Shown: positions 46,647 to 57,421 of the stretch, one piece after another | How the letters are laid out: every line of letters begins with the position of its first letter | Numbering within the stretch: position 1 is the stretch's first letter | From: Gammaproteobacteria bacterium | GTDB taxonomy: Bacteria; Pseudomonadota; Gammaproteobacteria; JAPPPA01 | Length of the DNA: 64,000 bases | Reading direction: 5' to 3' | NCBI GenBank assembly: GCA_030425645.1 | Contig: JAUHZK010000003.1 | Coordinates: 1 to 64,000 of the forward strand | The notes under the pieces: generated by a model | Told to the model about the DNA's origin: nothing | The model's input: only the letters and a program-made list of their open reading frames with translations | Databases searched by the model: none | Position numbers and translations under genes: made by a program

Positions 46647-47729
46647 CTAGCGAATTTTCAGCGTTGCCACTCCTACCAGAACCAGCATTAACGTAATAAT
46701 CCAGAAGCGCACAATCACGCGTGGCTCTGGCCAGCCTTTTAGCTCGAAATGATGGTGAATTGGCGCCATGCGAAAAATCCGTTTACCCGTTAGCTTGAAC
46801 GACGCCACTTGCAACATGACCGAGACGGTTTCGAGCACGAAAATACCGCCCATAATCACCAACACGATTTCCTGCCGCACAATCACTGCCATCGTGCCCA
46901 AGGCGGCACCCAGCGCTAATGCGCCGATGTCGCCCATAAAGATCATTGCTGGGTAAGTGTTGAACCAAAGAAAGCCTAGGCCAGCACCGACAATCGCTGC
47001 ACCGAATACAACCAACTCACCGGTGCCCGGTAAAAACGGAAAACCAAGGTAATTAGCGAAACCAGCATGCCCCACCACGTAGGCAAAAACGCCCAACGCG
47101 GCCGCTACCATCACCGTTGGCATAATCGCTAGACCATCCAAACCATCAGTCAGGTTCACCGCATTACTAGTGCCCACGATGACGAAATAGGTCAATACGG
47201 GAAACATCCACCCCATTGGGATAGCGACATCTTTAAGCAGCGGAATCAATAATTCAGTCTGCGCCGGCAAGGTTGCGGTGTTATACAAATAAGCCGCCAC
47301 CAGAATCGCCGCTAGACTTTGCGCCCCATACTTAGCCTTAGCACTAAGGCCTTTAGAGTTTCCGTATTTCAGTTTCAGGAAATCATCCATAAAACCAATC
47401 GCGCCGTAGGCCAAGGTGACTAGCAACACTGTCCACATATAGCCGTTATCTAAGCGCGCCCATAACAAAGTGGACACGGTCACGGCGACAAGGATCAACA
47501 TGCCACCCATCGTTGGCGTACCAGCCTTAGAAAAATGCGACTCAGGACCGTCGTCACGAATCGGCTGACCGATTTGACGCACCACCATATGGCGAATCAA
47601 CCAAGGCCCCCACCACAACGAAATCAGTAGCGCCGTTAACGTTCCCAGAATGGCTCGTAAGGTTAAATATTGAAAAACAGCGAATCCGCCGTAGTACTGG
47701 CTAAGCCATTCTGCTAATTCAACTAACAT
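46647..47729 (-). CDS. mraY: Phospho-MurNAc-pentapeptide translocase MraY
   Basis: Membrane enzyme that moves phospho-MurNAc-pentapeptide to undecaprenyl phosphate, forming lipid I. 360 aa with about ten helices and the family loops [18 protein letters not shown] (catalytic aspartates), [13 protein letters not shown] and [15 protein letters not shown], ending with the cytoplasmic HHHFELKGW. It lies four bases downstream of murF. Confidence 0.98.
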   Translation of the reverse strand: MLVELAEWLSQYYGGFAVFQYLTLRAILGTLTALLISLWWGPWLIRHMVVRQIGQPIRDDGPESHFSKAGTPTMGGMLILVAVTVSTLLWARLDNGYMWTVLLVTLAYGAIGFMDDFLKLKYGNSKGLSAKAKYGAQSLAAILVAAYLYNTATLPAQTELLIPLLKDVAIPMGWMFPVLTYFVIVGTSNAVNLTDGLDGLAIMPTVMVAAALGVFAYVVGHAGFANYLGFPFLPGTGELVVFGAAIVGAGLGFLWFNTYPAMIFMGDIGALALGAALGTMAVIVRQEIVLVIMGGIFVLETVSVMLQVASFKLTGKRIFRMAPIHHHFELKGWPEPRVIVRFWIITLMLVLVGVATLKIR

Positions 47730-47733
47730 GGCT

Positions 47734-49176
47734 CTACGCTCCTGATGACTCTGACAACTGCGCCGCCGTTTGGCCGGCCATAACAGCGGTAAGTTGATGC
47801 GCGACTTGCTCCATGGCAGCCGAGCGCGACCCTTTTACCAAAACTACGTCGTCAGCCTGCAATTCAGCCGCCAACGACGTCACTAATAAATTTCGATCTT
47901 CGAAATAACTCGAGACCTGCCCAAATCCTTCTGCTAGCGCCTGGGCACCGGCACCGCCGGTAGTTCTTAACTCAGCTAGCCCAGCGGCAGCCAAATCACT
48001 ACCGAGTTGACGATGCATCGTTTCGCTTTCCGCACCCAACTCAGCCATTTCACCCAGTACCAGTAACTGGCGGCCCTGACTGCCGTCAGCACCATCAATA
48101 CTCAGCAACCACTCTGCCGCTGCTTTAATTGAGGCTGGGTTGGCGTTATAGCTGTCGTCGACTAAGGCTGCGCCGTTTGCTAAACGCTGAATATCTAAAC
48201 GCCCGGAAACGTTCTCAGCAGTTTCCAAACCAGCCACGATTTTTTCCGCAGGCACAGTTAATGCTGTGGCGACAGCCGCTGCCGCCGCCGCATTCATAAC
48301 GTTATGCCAGCCTGGAATCGGCAAGTTGATAGCCACCGCGCCTTGCGGCAAATTCAGCTGAAAACGGCTACCGGCAGCACTTTCACCCAACCAGGTCTGG
48401 CAGTGCTGCTGACTAACCGACACATCGGCCAAAGCACCACCACCAAAACTTAAAACTAAACCGGCATTGGAAAGCTGGTGCCAAAGCGCGCCATAAGGTT
48501 CATCACCATTCACTACAGCAACGCCATCGGCTGTCAATGCGCTATAGATTTCGCCCTTAGCTTCGGCAACACCCTGCAAGCTACCAAATCCCTCTAAATG
48601 GGCCTCAGCAACCATCGTGATTAGGCCAACATTGGGCGCCGCCATCGCGCATAGCTCTTCGATATCGCCGGCCTTACTGGCACCCATCTCAATCACCGCA
48701 TAATCGTGTTCTGGAGTAAGGCTTAACAAGGTTAGTGGCACACCTAACTGGTTATTCAAGTTACCAACTGTTGCCAAGGTATTACCTTGCTCGGCAAGGA
48801 TCGCCGCCAACATTTGTTTGACAGTAGTTTTGCCACAGCTGCCAGTGATCGCGGCAACACGCACGTCCAAAACTTGGCGCCATGCAGTCGCCGCCTGTTG
48901 TAGGGCTAGCTCAACGTTCTCAACCACCAGCTGCGGTATATCAACATCAAGCTGGCGCTGCACCAAGGCAGCTGCAGCACCCATATCAGCAGCCTTGGCA
49001 ACGTAATCATGGCCATCAGCATGCGCACCCGGCAATGCTACAAATAGCTGCCCCGCAGACACTTTTCGGCTGTCTTGAGTGGCGCCACAAATATCTACGT
49101 CAACACCATGAACAGCACCGCCAGTCCATTCAGCCATGGCGCTCAGGCACAAACGAGGTAGCTGTTGATTACTCAT
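47734..49176 (-). CDS. murF: UDP-MurNAc-tripeptide--D-Ala-D-Ala ligase
   Basis: Adds D-Ala-D-Ala to complete the pentapeptide. ATP loop [15 protein letters not shown] near residue 110; also [18 protein letters not shown] and [15 protein letters not shown] in the C-terminal half. The chosen ATG (49176) has GGAGG seven bases upstream, overlaps the murE stop by eight bases and gives 480 aa; an extended reading to 49272 would lie inside murE. Confidence 0.96.
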   Translation of the reverse strand: MSNQQLPRLCLSAMAEWTGGAVHGVDVDICGATQDSRKVSAGQLFVALPGAHADGHDYVAKAADMGAAAALVQRQLDVDIPQLVVENVELALQQAATAWRQVLDVRVAAITGSCGKTTVKQMLAAILAEQGNTLATVGNLNNQLGVPLTLLSLTPEHDYAVIEMGASKAGDIEELCAMAAPNVGLITMVAEAHLEGFGSLQGVAEAKGEIYSALTADGVAVVNGDEPYGALWHQLSNAGLVLSFGGGALADVSVSQQHCQTWLGESAAGSRFQLNLPQGAVAINLPIPGWHNVMNAAAAAAVATALTVPAEKIVAGLETAENVSGRLDIQRLANGAALVDDSYNANPASIKAAAEWLLSIDGADGSQGRQLLVLGEMAELGAESETMHRQLGSDLAAAGLAELRTTGGAGAQALAEGFGQVSSYFEDRNLLVTSLAAELQADDVVLVKGSRSAAMEQVAHQLTAVMAGQTAAQLSESSGA

Positions 49177-50656
49177 AAAGCACCTCCGGAGCGGCAAGGC
49201 CCAATAGTTCAGCAACTTGTTCACGGTCTGAAAAATGACGGCGCTGACTACCAATAAGCTGATAGTCTTCATGGCCTTTGCCAGCCACTAACAACAGGTC
49301 GCCATCTTCTAGGCTGGCCACCGCAGCGGAGATCGCTTGGGCGCGGTCATGTACAAAATTCACTAAGCCCGCGGCGTTAAAACCAGCGCGGACATCATCA
49401 AAAATTTGGCTAGGCAATTCGGTTCTAGGGTTGTCATCCGTTACCCAAATGCCATCAGCATATTGCTCAGCGGCTTTAGCCATTAGCGCGCGCTTGCCTC
49501 GGTCGCGATCGCCACCACAGCCAAAGACACACAACAAACGACCACGAGTCACACTACGCAAGCTGGTTAACGCAGACGCTAAAGCGCCAGGCGTATGGGC
49601 GTAATCCACCACCACTTGCAGACTTTCGTTTTGTAACAATTCCAACCGACCGGGAGGCGCTTTAATTTGCGCCAATGCCGATATTACAGCGCCAATTTCA
49701 ACGCCCTGAGCAAGCAACACAGCCGCCACAGCAAGGGCATTATCAAGGTTAAAGTCACCGAGTAACGGGGTTTTAACCAAGTAGTCTTGGTCTTGATAAT
49801 GAAGGTCAAATGTCAAACCGCCGTCATAACGCAAATTGGAAGCCTGCAATGTCGCAGTCTGCGTGCCATAACTAAACAGCTCAACGCTCTCTGGCGCAGT
49901 AGCGATTAACTCACGACCGAACGCGTCGTCTGCATTTACAACCCAAGCACGGGGCTGGTAGTCAGTAAAGAGGCGACGCTTAGCATCCGCATAAGCCGCT
50001 TCCGTACCGTGATAATCCAGATGATCACGGCTCAAATTAGTTAGCACCGCCACGTCGAACTCGGTTTCAGCCACGCGCGCTTGGTCCAAAGCGTGCGACG
50101 AAACCTCCATGGCAACATGAGAAACATTACGCGCCTTAAAGTCCGCCAAGCTCGCTTGCAGCTCTATCGGAAATGGCGTGGTAAAGGCGCCGCGCTGCAA
50201 CGCACCCAACGAGCCTTTGCCCAAGGTTCCTACCATGGCAGCAGAAGTCGCTAAGCAACTCCAAGCCTGTAACAACAGCCATGCGCAGGATGTTTTACCG
50301 TCCGTACCTGTAATCCCAACAATCGCTAATGACTGACTTGGGCTACCGTAAAAACGTGCCGCAATTAGGCCCAAACGCTGCTGCAAACCCGGCACCGCGA
50401 ATACAAAAGCACAGTCCAATGCCGGTAGTTCTGGCGCGTTATCGGCAGGCTCCCAAAGCACCGCTACAGCACCCGCCTGAACGGCTTGCTGCGCAAATGC
50501 CAAACCATGCTCACCACCAAAACCAGCCAAGGCAATAAACAAAGCACCCGGACGCACGTCTCGGCTGTCGCTAGTCACGGCGACAATGGCCAACTCTGGC
50601 ACCGACATTTCAACAATGCCATCGAGCAACTGGGACAAACATACAGACTGTTGCAT
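49169..50656 (-). CDS. murE: UDP-MurNAc-L-Ala-D-Glu--meso-diaminopimelate ligase
   Basis: Adds the third residue of the stem peptide. The ATP loop is GITGTDGKTSCAWLLLQ near residue 117, and VWVTDDNPRTELPSQI carries the DNPR motif that marks preference for meso-diaminopimelate over lysine. Length 495 is standard. One base overlaps the ftsI stop. Confidence 0.97.
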   Translation of the reverse strand: MQQSVCLSQLLDGIVEMSVPELAIVAVTSDSRDVRPGALFIALAGFGGEHGLAFAQQAVQAGAVAVLWEPADNAPELPALDCAFVFAVPGLQQRLGLIAARFYGSPSQSLAIVGITGTDGKTSCAWLLLQAWSCLATSAAMVGTLGKGSLGALQRGAFTTPFPIELQASLADFKARNVSHVAMEVSSHALDQARVAETEFDVAVLTNLSRDHLDYHGTEAAYADAKRRLFTDYQPRAWVVNADDAFGRELIATAPESVELFSYGTQTATLQASNLRYDGGLTFDLHYQDQDYLVKTPLLGDFNLDNALAVAAVLLAQGVEIGAVISALAQIKAPPGRLELLQNESLQVVVDYAHTPGALASALTSLRSVTRGRLLCVFGCGGDRDRGKRALMAKAAEQYADGIWVTDDNPRTELPSQIFDDVRAGFNAAGLVNFVHDRAQAISAAVASLEDGDLLLVAGKGHEDYQLIGSQRRHFSDREQVAELLGLAAPEVLYE

Positions 50657-52425
50657 TAGCCCGCCCCTCCATTCGCACGCAAAGCCGCCACCGGCAGGTG
50701 GCGTGGCGCTGAATCAGCATCGGCCGGCACATCTAGCAGCCGCAACGCATCTGCCATCACCGCCGAGAACACTGGAGCGGCAACGGTACCACCGTAATAA
50801 TGCTCTCCACCGGGATCATCAACCATCACGACAGCAGCGAAACGCGGCTGCGAAGCGGGCACAACGCCAGCAAATAATGCTCGATAACTATCTTGGGTAT
50901 AACCGCCTTTGCGAGAACTCTTACGCGCGGTACCGGTTTTACCAGCCACGCGATAACCTGGAATAGCGGCCAACGGCGCAGTGCCCTCAGCTTGAGTAAC
51001 CGCTTCCATCATTGTTAGCACGGCATTGGCAGCGTTCGCCGAGACAACGCGATCCTCCAATGGCTCCGCGTCATATTGCACAATCGTCGGCAAACGACGC
51101 ACACCTTCGGCGCCCAAGGTTGCATAAGCCTGAGCAAGCTGCAGCGTTGACACCGACAGGCCATAGCCAAACGACAAGGTGGCCTGCTCAATTGGCTGCC
51201 AGTCAATAAAATGCGGCAAACGTCCAGATTCCTCATTCGGTAAACCGGTGGAAATTGGCGCTCCAAAACCATAGCGACTCAACGCCATCCACATATCCGC
51301 ACTGTCGAAACGCAAAGCCACTTTGCTGATGCCCACGTTTGAGGAGTGACGAATAATCTCTGCCGGTGTCAGACCGCCACGACGACGACCATCTCGCACC
51401 CAGTGACCACCAAGCTTCCAGCGGCCATTATGTGTGTCAATTACATCCGCTTCAGTCACCAAACCTGCATCTAGAGCAGCCGCCATCACCAATGGCTTCA
51501 TGGTAGAACCGGGCTCATAGGCGTCGCTAATCACATGGTTACGCACCGCATCCCAATTGAGCTTATTGCGCACATGTGGGTTATATGAAGGCAAGCTCAC
51601 CATTGCCAACACTTCGCTGCTAGCAATGTCCAAAATCACCATATGGCCGCCAGCGGCATCATGCTCTTGCACCGCACGCTTAAGCTCACGGTATGCCACA
51701 TACTGCAAACGCCTATCCAAGGTCAGCTCAAACGGCGCATCTACATCAACCTGCCAAGCAGCCTTATCCATTTCCAAAACGCGACCATCACGGGCGCGCT
51801 TACCAATTTCTTGATAACGGCTACCCGCCAGTGCTTGATCAAAGCTCCGCTCTAGGCCTTCTTGGCCCTTATCATCAACATTGGTAAAGCCCAATAGCGA
51901 GGCAGCCACTTCGCCTAACGGGTAGTAACGGCGCCAAGCTGGCTCAATACCAATACCCGGTAGCTTCATCGCTTTGATTTCGTCAGCCTGCTGAGGCACA
52001 AGGTGGCGCTTAAGCACCACGAAACGGCGATCTGATTGCTGCAAACGTTTTAACAACGACTTCTCAGACACCCCTACCATTGGACCCAAGCGCTTTGCCA
52101 CTTCAGCCGGGTTAGCACCCACCTGATGCAACTGCCAAGGGTTGGCATATAGTGTCGGCCGTGGCGCACTTACCGCCAAAGGCTCACCGTTTCGATCAAC
52201 CACCTTTCGACGCGGCTGATAGTGCTGCTGGCGATATCGGTATTGCTTATCCGCCCAGCTCGCATAACCATCGCTGGCGACCGTCTGCAGATGAGCGGCG
52301 CCAAACACACCCAGAGCCAGACCCAACAACAGCCCAGCCACCACCAAACGCTCGCGCCACAACATACGCTGCGTTTGCGCCTTGCTGTCGCGCGGCACTA
52401 CGGCTGCTGGTCTAACCGCCGGCAT
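50656..52425 (-). CDS. ftsI: Septal transpeptidase FtsI (PBP3)
   Basis: Class B penicillin-binding protein that cross-links septal peptidoglycan with FtsW. 589 aa: one membrane helix at about 28-46, a dimerisation/pedestal domain, and the transpeptidase domain with active Ser307 in STMK (307-310), SSN at 361-363 and KTG at 496-498. All catalytic motifs are intact. The ATG has GGAGG ten bases upstream within the end of ftsL and overlaps its stop by one base. Confidence 0.97.
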   Translation of the reverse strand: MPAVRPAAVVPRDSKAQTQRMLWRERLVVAGLLLGLALGVFGAAHLQTVASDGYASWADKQYRYRQQHYQPRRKVVDRNGEPLAVSAPRPTLYANPWQLHQVGANPAEVAKRLGPMVGVSEKSLLKRLQQSDRRFVVLKRHLVPQQADEIKAMKLPGIGIEPAWRRYYPLGEVAASLLGFTNVDDKGQEGLERSFDQALAGSRYQEIGKRARDGRVLEMDKAAWQVDVDAPFELTLDRRLQYVAYRELKRAVQEHDAAGGHMVILDIASSEVLAMVSLPSYNPHVRNKLNWDAVRNHVISDAYEPGSTMKPLVMAAALDAGLVTEADVIDTHNGRWKLGGHWVRDGRRRGGLTPAEIIRHSSNVGISKVALRFDSADMWMALSRYGFGAPISTGLPNEESGRLPHFIDWQPIEQATLSFGYGLSVSTLQLAQAYATLGAEGVRRLPTIVQYDAEPLEDRVVSANAANAVLTMMEAVTQAEGTAPLAAIPGYRVAGKTGTARKSSRKGGYTQDSYRALFAGVVPASQPRFAAVVMVDDPGGEHYYGGTVAAPVFSAVMADALRLLDVPADADSAPRHLPVAALRANGGAG

Positions 52426-52712
52426 TATCGAGCAACCTCCGCAACATAGTGCAGCGCTCGCACCTTAGTCACCGGCACCATGCCCAACAATTTTCGCGCA
52501 TCGCGATCAATACGGGTCTGCCCTGACCACCACGCATAGTCCAGCTCAAGACGTTCATGCTGCGCCGCCAACAGGTCTCCCTGGGCGCGCAAATGGCGCA
52601 AGTCATTAACCAAGGCTCGACTTTGGTAAGCACTGTTAATAACCATCAAGGCTGACAGCATTACCGCAACCGACAAACCCAAAAACAAGAAGCGCGAAAG
52701 CCCTGTACTCAT
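52425..52712 (-). CDS. ftsL: Cell division protein FtsL
   Basis: Small bitopic divisome protein that pairs with FtsB and binds FtsQ and FtsWI. 95 aa: a short cytoplasmic start, a membrane helix at about 7-27, and a periplasmic leucine/heptad coiled-coil ([20 protein letters not shown]). GGAGG before the ATG. It overlaps the rsmH stop by four bases. Sequence is poorly conserved; the call rests on size, topology and position. Confidence 0.92.
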   Translation of the reverse strand: MSTGLSRFLFLGLSVAVMLSALMVINSAYQSRALVNDLRHLRAQGDLLAAQHERLELDYAWWSGQTRIDRDARKLLGMVPVTKVRALHYVAEVAR

Positions 52713-53635
52713 GTCAGCACCTCCAAGCGTTCAGCAACACGCAGCACCGCACTGCGAGCGCGATTGTTTTGAGCTAATTCTTCAGCGCCAGCCTTATGCG
52801 CCTTCCCTAACAAACGTAGGCGCGGCAACACCGCCTCAGAACGGCCGAAGCCCGCTGGTTCGCCGCGGGCTTCGTCTCGCATAAAGCGCTTCACAATTCG
52901 GTCTTCCAGACTGTGAAAACTAATAATGGACAACCGCCCTCCGCCCCTAAGAACGGTCACGGCTTGCTGGAGTCCGCGCTCCAAATCAAGCAACTCTTGA
53001 TTAATATGTATACGAATAGCCTGAAAACTGCGCGTAGCAGGATGCTTATTCTTTTCACGCGTTGGCACAGCCGAATCAATCAAACTAGCCAATTCGGCAG
53101 TGGTCGTTAACGGTGCAAGCTGACGTCGCTCCACAATCGCCCTCGCAATACGGCCACGAAAGCGCTCCTCACCGTGCTTCCACAGCACATCGGCAATTTC
53201 ATCTTGTCGCGCGCTATTCAGCCAATCCGCTGCCGACTGGCCACGCGTGGTATCCATACGCATATCAAGCGGACCATCGCGCAGAAAGCTAAATCCACGC
53301 TCCGCTTCGTCCAGTTGCGGCGAAGACACCCCTAGATCCAGCAAAACACCATCAACCGCGCCACTCTGGTCACGCGCTTCCAGCAATGGCGCCAAGGTCG
53401 CAAAACTGTCATGTACGATTTCAAAGCGCACATCATCAGCAAACTCACGCTGCGCACAGGCAATGGCTTCTGGGTCCTTATCAAAGGCAAGCAAGCGACC
53501 CTCCGCGCCCAAACGCTCAAGAATCGCGCGACTATGCCCACCACGCCCAAAAGTACCATCAACATAAAAGCCATTGGCCTTGATCGCTAACGCATCAACC
53601 GACTCATTTAATAACACTGAAATATGGGCGGTCAT
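52709..53635 (-). CDS. rsmH: 16S rRNA (cytosine1402-N4)-methyltransferase RsmH (MraW)
   Basis: Methylates N4 of C1402 in 16S rRNA in the P site; RsmI, encoded at 57422, methylates the ribose of the same nucleotide. 308 aa with [13 protein letters not shown] at the N-terminus, the SAM-binding [36 protein letters not shown], and [16 protein letters not shown]. Fits the family length. Coupled to mraZ by one-base overlap. Confidence 0.97.
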   Translation of the reverse strand: MTAHISVLLNESVDALAIKANGFYVDGTFGRGGHSRAILERLGAEGRLLAFDKDPEAIACAQREFADDVRFEIVHDSFATLAPLLEARDQSGAVDGVLLDLGVSSPQLDEAERGFSFLRDGPLDMRMDTTRGQSAADWLNSARQDEIADVLWKHGEERFRGRIARAIVERRQLAPLTTTAELASLIDSAVPTREKNKHPATRSFQAIRIHINQELLDLERGLQQAVTVLRGGGRLSIISFHSLEDRIVKRFMRDEARGEPAGFGRSEAVLPRLRLLGKAHKAGAEELAQNNRARSAVLRVAERLEVLT

Positions 53636-54114
53636 TAACGAACGCCCCGCAACGCCTCAGACGGCTGAGCACCCATTTCTTTGGCCAATCGACGCGTATT
53701 CGCGAAGTACTCGTCATAAATAGCCGCGTCCCAAATTTGAATTTGAGAACCACGACCCAACATAACAATCTCTTCGCCAATATCCGCGCACTCTCGCAAG
53801 TCTTGCGGAATCAGCATTCGCCACTGTCGATCAATACTAATATCTGCGCAGTGATCGACCGCCCGGAACTGAGTAATCTCAACATGCTCGTCAAAAGCAC
53901 CACGATCTTCGAGATCAGATGCAAAGGCATCATGCTCATCCGGCAACCACAGCACCAAACAATCCAACTTGTAATGCAGCGCGCAGACCAACTGGCGATC
54001 CCAGTCCTCACCCAAGGCAGCAGCAAAAGACGCACGATAGCGGCTAGGCAGAGCTAGTCGCTTTTTGTCGTCTTGTTTTACACGGGTTAAACCGCGCTGC
54101 CTCAGTGAAGTCAT
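53635..54114 (-). CDS. mraZ: Transcriptional regulator MraZ
   Basis: First gene of the dcw cluster; MraZ forms rings of AbrB-like domains, binds repeats in its own promoter and represses the cluster. 159 aa with two tandem SpoVT/AbrB-type repeats, each carrying the DxKxRxxxP-type signature: [13 protein letters not shown] and [14 protein letters not shown]. Slightly longer at the C-terminus than E. coli MraZ. A 352-base region upstream holds repeats that may be its operator. Confidence 0.94.
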   Translation of the reverse strand: MTSLRQRGLTRVKQDDKKRLALPSRYRASFAAALGEDWDRQLVCALHYKLDCLVLWLPDEHDAFASDLEDRGAFDEHVEITQFRAVDHCADISIDRQWRMLIPQDLRECADIGEEIVMLGRGSQIQIWDAAIYDEYFANTRRLAKEMGAQPSEALRGVR

Positions 54115-54466
54115 GTTTCGCCGTAAAGTTGCTTATAAACACTAGTGGGAATTTATTACTAATTTATTCCACTTATGGTTTAGCTTATAACCTCAAGGCA
54201 AGATTTCAACCACTTTTGTTATTAAATAAACCACTTTTAAGCCTAATAGCGCGCAAACAAGCCATACAAGCAAGCAAAATCAAACACTTACGGAGTGGTT
54301 AAAAGTGGAGTATTTTTTAAGAAAACGCCGAAAAAGCGCTTTTTTAGGGCGTTAAAGAGAAAATTAGCGCCCGTTTTGACCCTGATATTGCAGCAAGATC
54401 AGGCCGCTTCAGCGGCCATATAACCAACACAGAAGCCAGCCCAACAGCGGCGCCAGCCTTAACAAC
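54115..54466 (-). promoter_or_regulatory. dcw promoter region with AAAAGTGG repeats
   Basis: A gene-free region of 352 bases between gmhA and mraZ. Minus-strand AAAAGTGG occurs at 54231-54238 and 54210-54217, 21 bases apart, and ATAAGTGG at 54169-54176. AAAAGTGG also appears on the plus strand at 54301-54308. AAAGTG-type repeats are MraZ targets in mollicutes; the E. coli box is TGGGN. The leader is AT-rich and I could not fix a single -35/-10 pair. The right-hand part holds a hairpin and a 14-base palindrome. Confidence 0.5.
54331..54372 (-). terminator. Probable terminator region after gmhA
   Basis: Inverted repeat GGGCGTTAA (54347-54355) / TTAGCGCCC (54364-54372), nine pairs with one G-U, then the perfect palindrome AAAAAGCGCTTTTT at 54331-54344. 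On the minus strand the second stem is followed by a short A/T-rich tract. Located about 95 bases beyond the gmhA stop, so it would separate gmhA from mraZ. Confidence 0.45.
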
Positions 54467-55081
<615 letters not shown>

Positions 55082-55088
55082 CTATAAC

Positions 55089-55487
55089 TTACTCGCCGAG
55101 CAGCTCAAACGCAGCTGGCACCCATTGCACTTCCGGCGACGCCATATCACCCGCCACCGCCAACACATCAAAACGCCACTCTAGCGACTGCCACTGCGGG
55201 CGTTGCGAATACAACCAACTTGCCGCCAAAGAAAGCTTCTTTTGCTTCACAGGTGACACGCTAAGAATCGCAGCGGACAAATCCTTAGCACGATACTTAA
55301 CCTCAACCAGCGCCAAAACACGCTTGCGCCGCATGACTAGGTCGATTTCGCCAAATCGACAAGAGACCTGTCGTTCCAGCAGCTCAAAGCCCTTGGCTCG
55401 CAACCAGCTTTCGGCAAATCGTTCAGCTGCATCACCAGACTCCCGCGCCGAACCAGACAGGGGCTTAGTCGCGCTACGACCCAGCAT
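55089..55487 (-). CDS. yraN: UPF0102 / YraN family protein
   Basis: Small conserved protein of 132 aa with a predicted endonuclease-like fold. Visible pattern: AERFAESWLRAKGFELLERQ, then CRFGEIDLVMR and VLALVEVKYRA, where Glu, Asp and the ExK fit the active-site layout of restriction-endonuclease-like folds. Function is not established. It overlaps the end of lpoA by 14 bases and is upstream of gmhA, the normal lpoA-yraN-diaA order. Confidence 0.92.
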   Translation of the reverse strand: MLGRSATKPLSGSARESGDAAERFAESWLRAKGFELLERQVSCRFGEIDLVMRRKRVLALVEVKYRAKDLSAAILSVSPVKQKKLSLAASWLYSQRPQWQSLEWRFDVLAVAGDMASPEVQWVPAAFELLGE

Positions 55488-57357
55488 CCCACTGAGCGGC
55501 AGGTATTAATACGGGCCGCCCTTTTTTAAACTCTGCCCACATCAGGCGGCGCTCAACGAGGCCGTCATTCCCAGGCTGCAGCAAGCCGGTACCACCCGGA
55601 AAAACCCACGGGAAACCGCCGTCGCCACCGGCTAATAGCGGCAACACTCGAATCGCATCAGCGCCCAGCGCATGGAAGCGGCCATGCGTATCACGACCAC
55701 CAGCGCGGCTAATCGCCTTTCTTAACGCTTTGTCGGTCGTCGACGGCCCTAAGTGCCATGGCATATCCGCAAACCTAACGCCATTCAGATCGAGGTCCGC
55801 TGACGGATTCACCTTGCCCTGCCAAACATGCGAAGTCGCATATACCGGCACACCACCAGCACGGTAAAACTTCAGCTGAGGGCGCAGCGCGCGTAAAGCC
55901 CGTGGTTTACCTGGGGCAAAAACCGCATCCACATCATTTCTACGACGCGGCTCAAAATTAACATTGCGACCAAGCACACGCTCCATCCGCGCGCGGCGCT
56001 GCTCACTCTGATTAAGTAACAAAGCGCGCTGAATGGTATCGCCATGATCCGCCTGTCCGCCATCGTAACGCTCAAGACCTACGACCTTACCGCCAGTAGC
56101 CGTAAAGCGCTCTGCAAAAGCATCGGCAACTCGCTGGCCCCAGTCGCCATGGGCAGCAATCACAAGCGCGCGACGATAACCATCGCGCCCCATGCGCTCA
56201 GCAGCCAACGCCGCCTCCTGCTCAGGAGACAAGGCCAAGGCCAACTGGGCAGCTGCGCCTTCAGGTGCCGATTGGTTAAGCGGCAACCACGACAGGGATT
56301 GCATCACTTTTGCCTTCGCCAACTCTTGAACCTTTTCCTTGCGCAAGGGCCCCACAACCGCCCACTCACCAAGGGGCTGCTGACGTAACCACTGCAAAGG
56401 CAATTCTGCCTCGGTATCAAAGAACTTGAGACCACCAGCCCGATCACCCGGCAGCGCAAACCAAGCCGCCAACAAACCATCTCTTACCGCCTCGCCAATC
56501 GCCGCATAACGACCAGACAGCGGTAGCAATACGGCAACGCTATTGGGATAGAACTGCCTCAGTCGGTGCGATTCACGCAAGGCCGGCACCAAATCGGCAT
56601 TGGCCGCATGCAAGCGGAATCTCGATTCCCAACCATCTAATTGCTGTTCAAAACGTTCTGGCTGCAACCATTCTTGCTGCCCAATCAAGCCCAAGCGCAG
56701 CCAACCCTCTACTGCCACACTAGAATGGCGACGCAAAGCTTTGCGCAAGACTTGTTCATCAGCCCCGACCAAAACAGGCCAGAGCGTGCGCTGCCAATCA
56801 CGCCCCTCACCAGGAGCTAACCACTGATCACTCGCGGTAAAATCCTCGATCGCAGACACCAGCGCGCCTTGCTCAGCAAAAGCCACGCCGCGAACCAATA
56901 AGAATCGTGCCTGCAAATCGGATGGAGCCGAAGCAGACAACGACAGCGGCAACACCACCAAGGCTTCAGCCGGGCGCCCTTCCTGCACCAGCAAGTCGCC
57001 ATGCAACACAGCCAACAGCTCAGTTTGCGACGCCGATAACAGCTCAGTTGGGATATCGTCGTGAATCACTCGCGCACGCAAAACGTCATTCGCGTTTAGC
57101 AAGGCCGACAGAGCGCTCAGCCTAAAGCCTGCAGCCTCAGCTTCGCCAGCCTTAGCCGCCAACGCCAGCCATTCCGCCGCCGCCTTCGGCCAATCTTGAC
57201 GAGCCTCGGCAGACTGAGCAGCAACCGTATTACCGCGGGCAGTTGGCAATCGATCACCCGTCGTCGGCAAACCCGCACATCCGGCCACAACGGTTAGCGC
57301 CAAAACGGCGCTCAAAAACTGCGCTAAACGGCGTGTTTTCATCAGCAGCGTCAGCAT
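55474..57357 (-). CDS. lpoA: Penicillin-binding protein activator LpoA
   Basis: Outer-membrane lipoprotein that activates the bifunctional synthase PBP1a. 627 aa: a signal peptide ending in the lipobox VVAGC near residue 27, an N-terminal TPR-like helical domain (about 40-265), and a C-terminal periplasmic-binding-like domain starting near VAVLLPLSGRYAAIGEAV. The ATG at 57357 has GGGGTGA seven bases upstream; a later ATG lacks one. Divergent from rsmI, the normal arrangement. Confidence 0.93.
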   Translation of the reverse strand: MLTLLMKTRRLAQFLSAVLALTVVAGCAGLPTTGDRLPTARGNTVAAQSAEARQDWPKAAAEWLALAAKAGEAEAAGFRLSALSALLNANDVLRARVIHDDIPTELLSASQTELLAVLHGDLLVQEGRPAEALVVLPLSLSASAPSDLQARFLLVRGVAFAEQGALVSAIEDFTASDQWLAPGEGRDWQRTLWPVLVGADEQVLRKALRRHSSVAVEGWLRLGLIGQQEWLQPERFEQQLDGWESRFRLHAANADLVPALRESHRLRQFYPNSVAVLLPLSGRYAAIGEAVRDGLLAAWFALPGDRAGGLKFFDTEAELPLQWLRQQPLGEWAVVGPLRKEKVQELAKAKVMQSLSWLPLNQSAPEGAAAQLALALSPEQEAALAAERMGRDGYRRALVIAAHGDWGQRVADAFAERFTATGGKVVGLERYDGGQADHGDTIQRALLLNQSEQRRARMERVLGRNVNFEPRRRNDVDAVFAPGKPRALRALRPQLKFYRAGGVPVYATSHVWQGKVNPSADLDLNGVRFADMPWHLGPSTTDKALRKAISRAGGRDTHGRFHALGADAIRVLPLLAGGDGGFPWVFPGGTGLLQPGNDGLVERRLMWAEFKKGRPVLIPAAQWDAGS

Positions 57358-57421
57358 TTCATCACCCCAATATCAATTAACACTTATCATACTCGCAGCG
57401 AACAAAAGGCGCAGCGCAAAA

